NCBI GenBank assembly: GCA_014529385.2 | Contig: CM043971.1 | Span: 58,291,709 to 58,355,708 of the forward strand | DNA: 64,000 nucleotides | Source: Adiantum capillus-veneris | Lineage: Eukaryota; Streptophyta; Polypodiopsida; Polypodiales; Pteridaceae | Direction: 5' to 3' | Shown here: piece by piece, positions 21,612 through 32,546 of the stretch | How the letters are laid out: every line of letters starts with the position of its first letter | Position numbering within the stretch: the first letter of the stretch is position 1 | Notes under the pieces: generated by a model | Told to the model about the DNA's origin: nothing | Seen by the model: only the letters and a program-made list of their open reading frames with translations | The model's database searches: none | Made by a program: the position numbers and the translations under genes

Positions 21612-22036
21612 AATAAAAGAAAAGGCTTGCGCTGGCTGGTTATATACGTAAAAAACTCCAACGATTGACGAAGGGGCAGCCAGCGACGTGAAAAGGCGCA
21701 CGCAGCCCAGGCAATCCAAGGAACTGCCACCCAGCAGTGCAACGCTCTGGGGAGAGGGTGCGCATTGTGAAGGGGCAGCAGCCAGTGAAATTTCAGCATG
21801 CAGCGTTTCCAGAAATCAGCCCAGTAGTAGGGAAAGTGTGCGCAAGGGTAGCAAAGGGGTGCGAGTGAAAGGTGCCGGGTGAAAAGGCTGCGAGTAAAGA
21901 GGCACTAGGCCAAGCGGCACGAACCAAGGGTGGTGTCTGTTCACATGAAGGGAATGGCTCAGCTTCGAAAGGATACATTCCAATGAAGAGGTTCGCGAAT
22001 CGGACTCCATCACAAAACTTTCCCTGAAAATCAGCG
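21612..22036. other. Unassigned block between E and copia G
   Basis: By the E target duplication this was once contiguous with 17566. Read on the minus strand it would be upstream of the unrecognised region 16246-17440 and includes GTATATAACC near 21640. No gene is recognised. Confidence 0.4.
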
Positions 22037-22732
22037 AGTACGTGGCAAGACAAAGAATAAGGATGTCACTTGCTACCAATGTGGCAGGAAGGGTCACAAG
22101 AAACCCGATTGCAGGTATTTCAAGAAAGAGCAGGATAGGAAGAAGAAAGCGCAAGAGAAGAAGAAGAAAGATGAGAAGAAAGGGGAAAAATCAGCGGGTG
22201 ATTCCTCCAAGGATGCTGAAAATGAAAATGCATCTTCTAGTGTGGTCATTGAGGAGTTGTCAGACGTTGAGGAAATCTTGGTTGTGGCTTGATGCCCCTC
22301 AGATTTGGTGATAGCTAATGTAGAAGACATGCTTATCTCAAAGAAAGATGTCATTGATGCATTGCTTAGTGCTAATGATGCCCTATGCCAGTCCTGGATA
22401 GTAGATTCTGGTGCGTCTTTCCATGTGACTCCATCTTTAGAGTGTTTTGCTACATATGCTGCAGGCAATTATGGCAAGGTGTACCTTGGTGATAATTTTA
22501 CTTGCATATTGAGAGAATGGGTACCATGCGCTTGGCTCTTAACAATGGTCAAGAGCTTGTATTGAATGATGTCAGGTTTGTACTAGGCATTAAGAAAAGT
22601 TTGCTATCAGTTGGCCAGTTAGATGCACATGGTTTTATTACCATCTTTGTTGGGGGTTCATGGAAGTTGCTTAAGGGCTCTATGCTTGTTGCAAAAGGGT
22701 CTAAAAGAGGTACTTTGTACTACCTTCGATGT

Positions 22733-22990
22733 AAATCTTTGCTTGGCAAGTTTCTTGCTGTTGCTGAAGTTGCTTCACATACGGAATTGTGGCACAAGAG
22801 ACTTGGCCATATGAGCCAAAAGGGTATTGATGTGCTTTCCTCTTTGAAGAGGGTTGATGTAAAGATTTGCTTGGCAAGTTTCTTGCTGTTGCTGAAGTTG
22901 CTTCACATACGGAATTGTGGCATAAGAGACTTGGCTATATGAGCCAAAAGGGTATTGATGTGCTTTCCTCCTTGAAGAGGGTTGATGTGA
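22733..22990 (+). repeat. About 130-bp tandem duplication in copia G
   Basis: The unit begins TTTGCTTGGCAAGTTTCTTG and recurs at 22866. The two copies differ at only a few bases by eye. Confidence 0.85.
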
Positions 22991-24120
22991 AAGGCAAAAA
23001 CTTCGATTTTTGTAACGATCGTCTTTATGGAAAGCAAAAGAAATCTTCTTATTCCTCTGATGTCTCTCATAAAGCTAATCCTCTCGATCTTATTCACTCG
23101 GATGTATGCACTATGCTTGTTAAGTCTTTTGGTGGTACATTGTATTTTGTTACATTCATTGATGACTGTACTAGGAAAGGATGGGTGAGTGAGACTTTTA
23201 ATGCTTTTAAGAAGTTTATGCTTTTGTCACTACTCAAAAGAGTGCTAAGCTTAAATGTCTGAGGTTTAACAATGGAGGAGAATATGTATCTGCTGAATTT
23301 CAGCGTTTTTGTGATGATAATGGGATCAAAAGGGAATTGATAGCCTTTTATAATCCATCTTCGAATGGTGTGGCTGAGAGGTACAACCGTACTTTTTGTG
23401 AGAAAGTGCATTGCATGTTGTCCACCGCTAATCTTTCCCAAGAGTTTTGGGAAGAGGCATTAAAAACTGTAGTTCATATTTGCAGTCACTTTTCTAATAG
23501 TACACTGAAAAAATGACATTCCAGAGGAGATTTGGTTTGGCAAACCTGCCTCTTATGACCATTTGAGAGTATTTGGCTGCGAAGCTTTTGTTAATGTACA
23601 CAATGACTTGAGAACAAAGCTTGATATGAAATCCATTAAAGGAGTCTTCCTAGGTTATGGGGAAGAAGGTGAAATGGGCTATAGAGTGTGGTTATCGCAA
23701 TTTAAAAAGGTAATTTGCAGCCGAGATGTAGTGTTCAATGAGGCAACATTGCTTAAGAAGGCTAGAAAATCTGATTCTGACAAGAAAACAGTCAGATTGC
23801 AGCCTTTCGTGCCACCCATTGATGTTGAAAAAGAGCCTCATGATGCATTACCGCAAGCTGAAATTGATAATCAGCCGGTTAACCTTGAGTCAAAAGAGGT
23901 AGGACATGATATTGATGCTCCTAGTGAGGATGGACAGCCACCTGAACTGGCTGAAGATGATTTTCAGCAACATGATAGAGCTGAAAATGAGTTGCCTCAT
24001 GATGTAGAACCGTTGCCTAAGAATGTAGATCATTGGGTATGCAGGTCAACTCGTTTAAGAAGGCAACCGCAGAGATGTAATCATTATGTAATGTTGTTAG
24101 ATGAAGGTGAATCTCTTACT

Positions 24121-24125
24121 TATAA
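24121..24125. repeat. Target-site duplication of F, left copy
   Basis: TATAA; the right copy at 29942-29946 is AATAA, one mismatch. Confidence 0.7.
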
Positions 24126-25340
24126 TGTAAGGTGCAGCGGAATGAATGTTTGCGCTTTGCTCAAGATGAGTGCTCCGAACTGTGCTCAATGTTCCTTTTG
24201 TTCTTATGGAAGGTAGAGCCTTCCGTTCTTAATGTGAGAATGCTATGATCACAAACAAAGTGAATGGACACTGTGCGTGCAAGTGTATGAGATTGAGAGA
24301 TAGAGAGAAGAGAGATACGACACTAGAGACGACGTAAAAGCCTCCTCCGAAGGCCCCACTCTCGTCGGCGAGAGTGGTCTACTTATGATTGCACAAAGTG
24401 GTACAATGTTGATGCATGTGGCTGATGCAAATCTAGGCTATGTTGGCGATGACGACGGTGACGACAAGACCGACCTAAGGGCTGAAATTTGCAATCTTTC
24501 TACTGCTGTCCAAAAACGCTATAGGCTGAAATTTGCGACTAGTCCAAAAACACTGATTTGGGGGCTGTTTTTCTCTGTGGGTCTTTGACGCTGAATTTGT
24601 GCAGGTTTAGGGCTGAAAACAGAGGACCTTCAAGGCTGAAAACTGATGGTCTTACCGGGGCTGAATCTGCTACCTTTTTGGGTTGGTCTTGTTGGTCCTT
24701 CTAATGCTGAAATCTGCTAACGTTGGGCATGCAAAAAACTCCAAGCTGAAGGGATCAAAAACGCTAGATGCTGGCTTCTTCAAAAACGCTAGTTGATGGG
24801 ATCTTCTTGGCGATGGTACCTTGATGCAGAAATGCTAGCTGAGGCTGTCTGGCGAGGGTGCTTACTGAAAACGCCAGTGCATTGGGAGGCTATGGCGAGG
24901 GTTGGTCTTTGCTTGGAGGAAAATCCACCAAGTTCTTGCTTGAGAAGTTGCCTGCTGAGCTTGGCTCATGTTGCCTCTTCTGCCATTTAGTGATAGCTTT
25001 GGTTTGCTTATATATTTTCTTAGCAAAATTGCTCTACCTACTTTTGTTGGAAAGTCACTTAAATTAATAAGTGAAAAATACCAAAAATAGGTAAAATAGG
25101 CTAAATGTACTGGAAAATTCCCCTAATGAAATCTGATGGATTCTGATGGGAATGCCTATGATCATGCTGTGTGCAACCAGAGGATATGCATCTACACTAA
25201 GTGTTCTAGACATGCACGGTCTACGAATAGACTTTCAAAAGTGCCAGATTACTTCTAAATCCAGACTGACTGGACTGACGAAACCCTGATCATGTTGTAG
25301 CTTGTCCACGGACACATAGGGTTGGATGTGTCACGTGACA
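24126..25340 (-). repeat. 3' LTR of F
   Basis: 1215 bp. The minus strand starts TGTCACGTGACA (a 12-bp palindrome containing the G-box core CACGTG) and ends CCTTACA. It contains multiple AAACGCTxG blocks and a TATA-like TTATATATTT (25009-25018). The polypurine tract (minus AAAGGAGGGGA, 25341-25351) directly precedes it. Confidence 0.9.
25329..25340. promoter_or_regulatory. G-box palindrome at the LTR tip of F (3' LTR)
   Basis: TGTCACGTGACA is its own reverse complement. CACGTG is the plant G-box bound by bZIP/bHLH factors. Whether it acts as an enhancer or only as an LTR end is unknown. Confidence 0.55.
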
Positions 25341-25560
25341 TCCCCTCCTTTTCAAAGTGAGGTACTGGTACCGAACTGTATGGCGTCGAGGGAGATAGCC
25401 AATAGCATCCGGTATCCTGGAAGGGACTCTTCGCCAGCCCACTCTGATGTGTGGGTTGTGGGGTACTTGAACTTCATAAAGGTCCGCAATGCTTGCTTCT
25501 TTGGGCCGCGCCAAAAGCGACACAAAGTCTTCTGTGGCTCCTTCGATGCTTCAACTTCGT

Positions 25561-26268
25561 CTAGAGTCGTGCTTCTTCCTTCCTCAAGAATCTCCATGCC
25601 TGAAACCATTTCCAACACAAAACCATGAACATACCCATTCCATGACAAGTGAGTGGAAAAAATCTTGTCTTCTCTAAAGACTCTGCATGCAATGTAAATG
25701 AACCAATAGACGGAATGCCAAACCGTTCATCACATACACACAAACAAGAAGATCGAATCTTTCTCTTATGATTTGGAGCAATCAACTTTGGCAATTCACA
25801 ACGGAAATGCCCATGCTTCGTGCTCATACTTTTATGTGCTCTTTCTACAACTGTCTCATGCCAAGGAAGAGACAGGAAAGGTGACTTCCTTGAATGCATA
25901 CTTTTCAACTTTTCATGAGAAATCCGCATACATTCGTGCTCATCCATGAGAGAAACGTGCTCAACATACAATATGTCATGCTTAGGAAAAGGGATCACAT
26001 AAAGATGCTGACTAAAATACAGGAAACGATCACGAATGAAACACTCGAACAATGCGTGCGTACTAATCATGCGAACACATAATACTTCCTGTAAGGGTTC
26101 TTTGAACCTAAGCTTGAGAGCCAAGATCGATCCTTCGTGATTGATCGAATCTGCAATGAGGTTAGCTTCGCTAGAAAAAGCATCAACTAACACATCATCC
26201 TTGTGAACAATCACATCTTCTTTATGCAACTCATCATGCTTGTGAGAAATCACATCTTGATTATGCAA
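25561..26268 (-). pseudogene. F: degraded RNase H/integrase-like open stretch
   Basis: EANLIADSINHEGSILALKL and FIRDRFLYFSQHLYVIPFPK align with D's KANTVADALSCKGQILALES and LIRDGLLYLRQRLCVLSSLK, the RNase H to integrase transition. The N-terminal end is His/Asp-rich. So it is a worn pol remnant and not a new gene. Fossil. Confidence 0.6.
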
Positions 26269-26400
26269 ATCATCATGCTCGTGAGAATCACATCTTGATC
26301 ATGCAAATCATCATGTTTATCTTTGTCATTCAAATCATCATGCAAATCATTGTCATTCAAAGCATCATGCTTATCATCATGCAAATCCTGGGTGTCATGC
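26220..26400 (-). repeat. AATCATCATG-type repeats encoding His/Asp runs in F
   Basis: Repeated AAATCATCATGC/TTATCATCATG units give HDDLHD/HDALND-type peptide runs on the minus strand between protease and pol remnant. Confidence 0.65.
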
Positions 26401-26948
26401 TTTGGAGAAAAAGAGACCGAGAGAGTCTCCTTCTCATGAAGCCGTTCAATCTTGTCCTGCATATTAGCAATGAGAGATGGAGAATGAACAATGTCCTCTC
26501 CATGAATGACAATGGGAGAATCACTTTTGGCATTGAGAGTGAAAGTGTTAGCCTCCCAATCAATGAGAGGGTTAGCATCACGAAACCATCGAATGCCCAA
26601 AATCATATCACATCCTGAGAGAGGAGAGACAACAAATCTTCTAGTGAAGGCAGCTTGTTGAATTGCAAACAACACATCAAGGCACTCCTTCGTGATGAGA
26701 GCGTCCATACCGGGAACAAAGCCAGAGACCTCGATAGGAGATCTCTGACTAACTTCTAGGCGGGCTCTCTCAACAAGAGAGGGACTGATCACATCATGCA
26801 TACTACCTGGGTCAAACAATATGACAAAACGTTGCCCGGTCATATGACCATAACATTTAATGAGAGAATCATCAATGGGAGGGTCATGAGAAACTTGGGG
26901 TATACTCGTGTTATCATTAATTGCATTGACAGAGGAAGTGGGTTCCAT
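26400..26948 (-). pseudogene. F: protease region
   Basis: Segments TGQRFVILFDPGSMHDVISP and CDMILGIRWFRDANPLIDWE are those of a retropepsin-like protease, with FDPGS in the place of the active-site D-S/T-G. Parallel to H at 13397-13700. A knuckle-like CHIKGH sits upstream near 27000-27040. Fossil. Confidence 0.7.
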
Positions 26949-27225
26949 GGATTCTTTAGATTTATTCGATTCAAGCTTAGGACATGTTCTTTTTATGTGA
27001 CCCTTAATGTGACAATGAAAACAACAGCCTTCCTTAGAATAAGTGCTTTGCTCTTCCGACGTGATGTATCCTCCTACAATTCCTTGTGCTACCTTTTCAT
27101 CTGGAGTAAGCTTAGGTTTAGCAATTGTGTTAGCCTTACCCTTAGATCCATTGGAAGAATTCTAAAATGTTCGAAGATTGGTTAGAAGAGTTACCATTCT
27201 TACCGTTCTTACCGTTCTGAGGGTT

Positions 27226-28320
27226 CTAAGAAGTCTGCGAGGTACTTGTGGAAGTCTTGTCCTCCTTAGGCTTTCCCTTGTTGTGCTTCATCTCCTGTGC
27301 GAGAGCAATCGCTACTGCCTTGTTGAGATCGATTAGGTTCAAGACTTCTACATCAAACTTGATATAGTTGTCTAACCCAAAAAGGAATGCCTCTTTGTTG
27401 CAAAACACGTTAGAAAAAGACATAACTGGCATACCATTTTGCTTGAGAGCGCGCCAATCGTCCTTCAATCGTGCGAGGTACTGAGGTGGCATAAACCGCG
27501 CCTTGAGCTTGTCTTGGAAATCAGCCCAATTGAAGGAAAGGGGCGTGAGTTCGTCGGCTTCCTCTAGGTGCGCGGCTAACTGTGCCTCTTGCCATGCGTG
27601 GTACCAATTAATGGCATCACCGGCAAGGTACATGGCTGCCGTCAAAACTTTGCTATTTCCTGTCTTCTTAGTTGTCGCAAAATAAGCATTAAATTGATGC
27701 AACCAAGAATGAATAACCGTAGCATCCATCTTACCATCATACTTACTGAAAGTCAACTTCTCTGTGACTGGGTTGTTGAATTTGCATTGTGGCTTGCGCC
27801 ACTCGAGGAACTCCCACGATCTTTGGTTGGTTCGGATTTCGAGGCAAGTACTTGTCGAATCAATTCTTGAGTGCGTAGTTCTCTTTGAGCCTCACGCTCG
27901 ATCTCCAAGGCCACTCTTTGAGCGGCACGCTTCCAAGGCCGCGCTTCGTGCTGCCGCTTCCTCCTTTCTTTGTTCTTTTCTTTCTTTTCGTTCGTGGCGC
28001 TCGCGTTCTAAAGCAATGCGATTTGCTTCTTGTTGTGCGGCAATTCTTTCGTCTCTTCCGTCGCGCTCGCGGTCCTTAGCGTCCTGTTGTTCTGCTTTGC
28101 TTGCTAGTTGTGCCAACTCAACTCGATTCGTTTCTTGTTGTTGTGCCATCATTTCCAACATCGACTTGACCATCGCCTCCATAGAAGTTGGTAGAACTCG
28201 TGGCGTAGATGGCGAAAGGGGAGGGTTGGAAAAATCTCTTGGTGGGGAGAACTCTTCGTCGCCTCTCTCATGCTCATCACCTATATGCGAAGTATCCATT
28301 CCGCTTCGGGTGACGACCAT
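27226..28320 (-). pseudogene. F: gag region
   Basis: The first part (27892-28320) has a Gln/Glu/Arg coiled coil (QQEANRIALERERHERKERK). The second (27226-27756) is the capsid: SWLHQFNAYFATTKKTGNSK, GDAINWYHAWQEAQLAAHLE, FQDKLKARFMPPQYLARLKD, then KAVAIALAQEMKHNKGKPKE. Same family as H. Fossil with a few breaks. Confidence 0.8.
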
Positions 28321-28756
28321 GCACTATGATCTTTGGTTCTTAAGTTCACGAGGAACTTGGGTTCTTGAGGGTCTTGGGTTCTTGGGTTCTTGAGGGTCTT
28401 GAGGTTCTTGAGGTTTTCTTTCGCTTGCAAACCGTGTTTGAGAAGGATCTTCTCTTCACCCGAGTTCTACTCCTTTCTGCGGGGGCGCACCCCTTAGCGA
28501 CCCCGCTCTCACACCAAGGTTGCTTTTTCCCACCTCATGTCGATTGGCCGGCCGCTAAGTGCACGGTCCGCTCTCAATGAGTGAAAAGAGACAACTGGAC
28601 AAGCCCTTCTTTCCTGGGATTCCTCTCACTCTTCAAAAACATGATTAGGAATCGACACGCCCAAGCGAACTTGGGTTCGTGCGACCGCAACAAGCAAAAA
28701 AAAAATTCTTGTGATTCTTGTGGTTCTTTCCTTGAGTGATACAGAACACTGTCAAA

Positions 28757-28768
28757 GCTCTGATACCA
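28757..28768 (-). promoter_or_regulatory. Primer-binding site of F
   Basis: The minus strand reads TGGTATCAGAGC, exact initiator Met-tRNA complement, one base from the LTR tip at 28770. Confidence 0.9.
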
Positions 28769-28769
28769 A

Positions 28770-29941
28770 TGTTAGGTGTTGCGGAATGAATGTTTGCGCT
28801 TTGCTCAAGATGAGTGCTCCGAACTGTGCTCAAGGTTCCTTTTGTTCTTACGGAAGGTAGAGCCTTCCATTCTTAATGAGAAAATGCTATGATCACAAAC
28901 AAAGTAAATGGACACTGTGCGTGCAAGTGTATGAGACTGAGAGATAGAGAGAAGAGAGATACGACACCAGAGACGTAAAACCCTCCTCCCAAGGCCCCAC
29001 TCTCGTCGACGAGAGTGGTCTACTTATGATTGCACAAAGTGGTACAATGTTGATGCATGTGGCTGATGCAAATCTAGGCTATGTCGGCGATGACGACGGT
29101 GATGACGAGACCGACCTAAGGGCTGAAATCTGCAATCTTTCTACTGCTGTCCAAAAACGCTATGGGCTGAAATCTGCGACTAGTCTAAAAACGCTGATTT
29201 GGGGGCTATTTTCTGTGGGTCTTTGACGCTGAAATTCTGCAGGTTTAAGGCTAAAAACAGAGGATCTTCAAGGCTGAAAACTGATGGTCTTACTGGGGCT
29301 GAATCTGCTACCTTTTTGGGCTGGTCTTGTTGGTCCTTCTAACGCTGAAATCTGCTAACGTTGGGCATGCAAAATATGCGAGGCAGCAGGGATAAAAAAC
29401 GGTAGTTGATGGGATCTTCTTGGCGATGGTGCCTTGATGCAGAAACGCTAGCTGAGGTTGTCTGGCGAGGTTGCTTACTGAAAACGCCAATGCATTGGGA
29501 GGCTATGGCGAAGGTTGGTCTTTGCGGAGGAAAATCCATCAAGTTCTTGCTTGAGAAGTTGCCTGCTGAGCTTGGCTCCTGTTGCCTCTTTTGCCATTTA
29601 GTGCTAGCTTTGGTTTGCTTATATATTTTCTTAGCAAAATTGCCCTACCTACTTTTGTTGGAAAGTCATTTAAATTAATAAGTGAAAAATGCCAAAAATA
29701 GGTAAAATAGGCTAAATGCACTGGATAATGGAATCTGATGGATTCTGATGGGAATGCCTATGATCATGCTGTGTGCAACCAGAGGATATGCATCTACACT
29801 AAGTGTCTGGACATGCACGGTCTACGAATAGACTCACAAAAGTGCCATATCACTTCTAAATCTAGACTAACTGGACTGACTGAACCCTGATCATGCTGTA
29901 GCTTGTCCACGGACACATAGGGTTGGATGTGTCACGTGACA
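28770..29941 (-). repeat. 5' LTR of F
   Basis: 1172 bp. The minus strand starts with the TGTCACGTGACA palindrome (29930-29941) and ends CACCTAACA. It aligns throughout with 24126-25340. Confidence 0.9.
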
Positions 29942-30205
29942 AATAAAGTGGCTAAGTCATGCGAGTCAAGCAGTAAGTGGGAGCTTGCAATGCAAGAGGA
30001 AATGAAATCCTTGTATGCAGATGATACCTGGGATATTGTGCCATTGCCTAAAGGGAGAAAGGCTCTTCCTAACAAATGGGTGTACAAGATTAAGATCGTG
30101 GATGAAAAACCCAAGTACAAGGCAAGATTGGTTGCAAAAGGATATCCATAGAAAGAAGGAATTGATTTTTAAGAAATCTTTTCCAGTGTGGAAAAGCTTA
30201 CGACG
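29942..30205 (+). pseudogene. G: copia reverse transcriptase, N-terminal part
   Basis: KWELAMQEEMKSLYADDTWD, LPKGRKALPNKWVYKIKIVD and KYKARLVAKGYP are the conserved start of copia RT. Homology ends near 30205. Fossil. Confidence 0.85.
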
Positions 30206-30509
30206 TTACGTTAGAGAACATGACAACGGTTGAGGACCGGATTTATGTGGAGCCGGTCCCCCCTCCAATAGGCATTTGTATTATGATTTCTCCCATAAAG
30301 AGAGACTTGTTACAATACATTCTTTGTGTTCCTTGTGACCTAGGTGAAGCAATGAAGATGGAAAGCTTCATGCATCACCATCATAGCATAACCTAAACTT
30401 GAAGAGAGAAAAAAAAATTCTGACAATTGGGAGCGCCATCTTACTGTCTGCCCTTTGATTGGACTGGTATGCTTTCAGAAAAGCGTAATCTCATTTCTTT
30501 CAGGAGGGC
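30206..30509. other. Unassigned block left of solo LTR J
   Basis: By J's target duplication this was once contiguous with 35896, so it may be part of the lipase gene's upstream intron. No exon or repeat is recognised. Confidence 0.35.
30505..30509. repeat. Target-site duplication of J, left copy
   Basis: AGGGC, identical to 35896-35900. Confidence 0.85.
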
Positions 30510-30615
30510 TGTCAGGTGTAGGGGAAGGGTTTAAGGAATTTAACTCAGATCTAGAAGGGTTTTAACTCAGATCTATTACTTCGTACAAACACAAGGCTAC
30601 TTTACTTCACTTAGA

Positions 30616-30620
<5 letters not shown>

Positions 30621-30669
<49 letters not shown>
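30621..30669 (+). repeat. (GA)n microsatellite
   Basis: About 24 uninterrupted GA units inside solo LTR J. Confidence 0.95.
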
Positions 30670-30671
<2 letters not shown>

Positions 30672-30895
30672 CACAAATGTTGCTACAATGCTGAAAAGAT
30701 GAATACTAAATGTTGATGCTTCATGCAAAAACGCTAGGCTGATTCCGATGCTGAGGAATTGCAAACGCTAGGGCTGGTCTACTTGAAAAACGCTATGCTA
30801 ATCTGATGCAAAATGCTCGGCTGAACGGATGCAAAAACGTTGATGCTGGGGTGCTGGCGATGGAAACACTAGGTGGTGAGATGTTTGATGAGTAC

Positions 30896-31186
30896 GCAGC
30901 AATGTGTGCAAGTGATAGGCACGATGAGATGTGTAGGACTTGTGCTTTGGAGAGGAGGCACTGATATGCAGAAGTGGGGCGCTAGGGATAGAAGTAGCAG
31001 AGAGAGAGAGAGAACGCACGATGCAGTAGGGGGAATAAGTGAGAGTATGTATTGGGCTGTCTTATTCTCTTTATTAAAGTATAGGACCATTTTTAAGTTA
31101 GTGGCCAAGTTCAATGTGAATTGGCCAAAGGTTAGTAACCTTTAAAAATATACATTAAAGGGGTCATTTGGGCCTTTAAACCAAAA
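30896..31186 (-). repeat. 3' LTR of copia I
   Basis: About 291 bp; + strand runs TGATGAGTACGCAGC to GGGCCTTTAAACC. Close match to 35246-35575, mainly lacking the longer (GA)n tract. A purine-rich AAGTGGGAGG lies next to it on the minus strand. Confidence 0.8.
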
Positions 31187-31221
31187 ACCTCCCACTTAAA
31201 GGCATAAATGGCGCCTTTAGG

Positions 31222-31660
31222 CTACGTGACTTCCACTATCTGTATGCATAGCTGATGTTGTGCTTTGGGTAAGCACTTAGTGAGAGCATCTGCTTGATTT
31301 TGTGATGTATGGACCTTAACCAATGTAATAAGGCCATTCTCAAGCACTTCTCGAATGAAGTGATACCGCACATCAATATGCTTTGTGCGTGCATGAAACA
31401 TGGCATTCTTTGCCAGACAGATGGCACTCTGCCTATCACAACCAAGCATAGGTGCCTTGTCAGGCAAACCAAAATCACTGCATAGACTTGCTAACCAAAT
31501 GGCTTCTTTGGAAGCCTCAGTGGCTGAAATATATTCAGCCTCTGTAGTAGACAATGCAACGATCTTTTGCAATCTAGAACACCATGAAACAACACCTCCT
31601 GCAAGAGTAAAGACATAACCACTAGTGGATTTCCGTGTATCCACATCACCAACCATAGCA
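31222..31660 (-). pseudogene. I: copia RNase H region
   Basis: VGDVDTRKSTSGYVFTLAGG, ALSTTEAEYISATEASKEAI, AKNAMFHARTKHIDVRYHFI and SQNQADALTKCLPKAQH are the classic C-terminal copia RNase H signature. Fossil. Confidence 0.9.
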
Positions 31661-31663
31661 GAG

Positions 31664-32146
31664 TCACAAAATCCCTTCAACAAGCCTTGCCTTATACTTG
31701 GGTTTTGCATCAACTGTCTTGATTTTATACACCCATTTGTTAGGAATAGCCTTCCTTCCTTTGGGCAATTCCACCAAATCCCAAGTATGATTAGCATGCA
31801 AAGCTTTAATCTCTTCCTGCATAGCAAGCTCCCGCTTATCGCTGTTCTCACATGTCTTTGCCTCTTTATACGTAAGAGGCTCTCCCTCATCTGTCAACAT
31901 AATGTAATGCAAAGAGGGATCATATCTACTCACAGTCCGTCTTGGACGAGTAGACCGCCTCACCCAATGATCCACATTATCCGGTAATGGGTCTACATCA
32001 GGTGGCATGATAAAATCATCAACAATGGGCTGCTGTACATCATTTTCAGCATTGTTTCGTGGCTTCAAATGCCCTTCAGGAGCCTCAATTTGCTGCCCAA
32101 CATCTTCTGTCTCAAACACCACTGGATCATCTACATTTTCAGCCAT
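31664..32146 (-). pseudogene. I: copia RT N-terminal part and linker
   Basis: RELAMQEEIKALHANHTWDL, LPKGRKAIPNKWVYKIKTVD and KPKYKARLV start the RT; the acidic stretch before it (ENDVQQPIVDDFIMPPDVDP) is the integrase-RT linker. Counterpart of G at 29942. Fossil. Confidence 0.85.
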
Positions 32147-32546
32147 ATGTGGTGCATCCTTGAGTCAAGAATAGGCCTAACAGGTGGCTGGTCATGCTGA
32201 AATTTGACCTTTTTATGGTCATGCTTTGAGGCACAATAGTTTTGAAGCAGCCTTGCCTCATTAAAAACAACATCCCGGCTGCGCACAACCCTTTTGAGCT
32301 GAGGTAACTAAATCTTGTAACCCCTTTTGCCTTCTTCACCATATCCCATGAAAAGGCCTTTAATGGACTTGGCATCTAGTTTGCTCCTCAACTCAGGTCT
32401 AATATACACAAAAGCTTCGCAACCAAAAATGCGTAAGTGATCATATGAAGAGGCTTGCCAGGCCAAACCTCTTCAGGGATGTCACCTTTCAAAGACATGT
32501 GAGGGGATCGATTGCATATATGCATTGCAGTTTTCAAAGCTTCTCC

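Larger units (their letters stand above)
22037..24125 (+). pseudogene. G: copia gag knuckle, protease and integrase
   Basis: CYQCGRKGHKKPDC (22073-22114) is the CCHC knuckle. WIVDSGASFHVT (about 22396-22431) is the copia protease active site. ELWHKRLGHMSQKGIDVLSS (about 22783) is the GAG-pre-integrase domain. LDLIHSDVCTMLVKSFGG and FVTFIDDCTRKGWV belong to the integrase core, followed by MRVFGCEAFVNVHNDLRTKL. A tandem repeat of about 130 bp lies at 22733-22990. Fossil. Confidence 0.85.
24126..29941 (-). mobile_element. Gypsy-type LTR element F nested in copia G
   Basis: 5.8-kb minus-strand element: 5' LTR 28770-29941, primer site, gag (27226-28320), protease (26400-26948), a His/Asp-rich repeat stretch, a degraded RNase H/integrase-like region (25561-26270), polypurine tract and 3' LTR 24126-25340. 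The target duplication is TATAA/AATAA. LTRs differ by about one base in fifteen to twenty by eye. It is the same family as H and as solo LTR J. Looks whole at its ends; the coding part is broken with several breaks. Confidence 0.85.
22037..30205 (+). mobile_element. Ty1/copia fossil G, split by element F
   Basis: Plus-strand copia element in two parts, 22037-24125 and 29942-30205, separated by F. Parts present: gag knuckle, protease, GAG-pre-integrase, integrase core and the start of RT. The knuckle CYQCGRKGHKKPDC and flanking acidic linker are the same as in copia I (33780-33840), so both belong to one family. No LTR of its own is seen. The coding context across F (..ESLTY before, ..AKSCESSSKWE after) agrees with I's LTYKEAKTCENSDKRE, supporting insertion of F at this point. 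Broken, several breaks. Confidence 0.85.

Noticed and set aside
25345-25560. Chromodomain at the end of F's pol
   Set aside because: Tryptophan-containing stretches on the minus strand (FWRGPKKQALRTF, SEWAGEESLPGYR) are suggestive, but the chromodomain core pattern cannot be traced.
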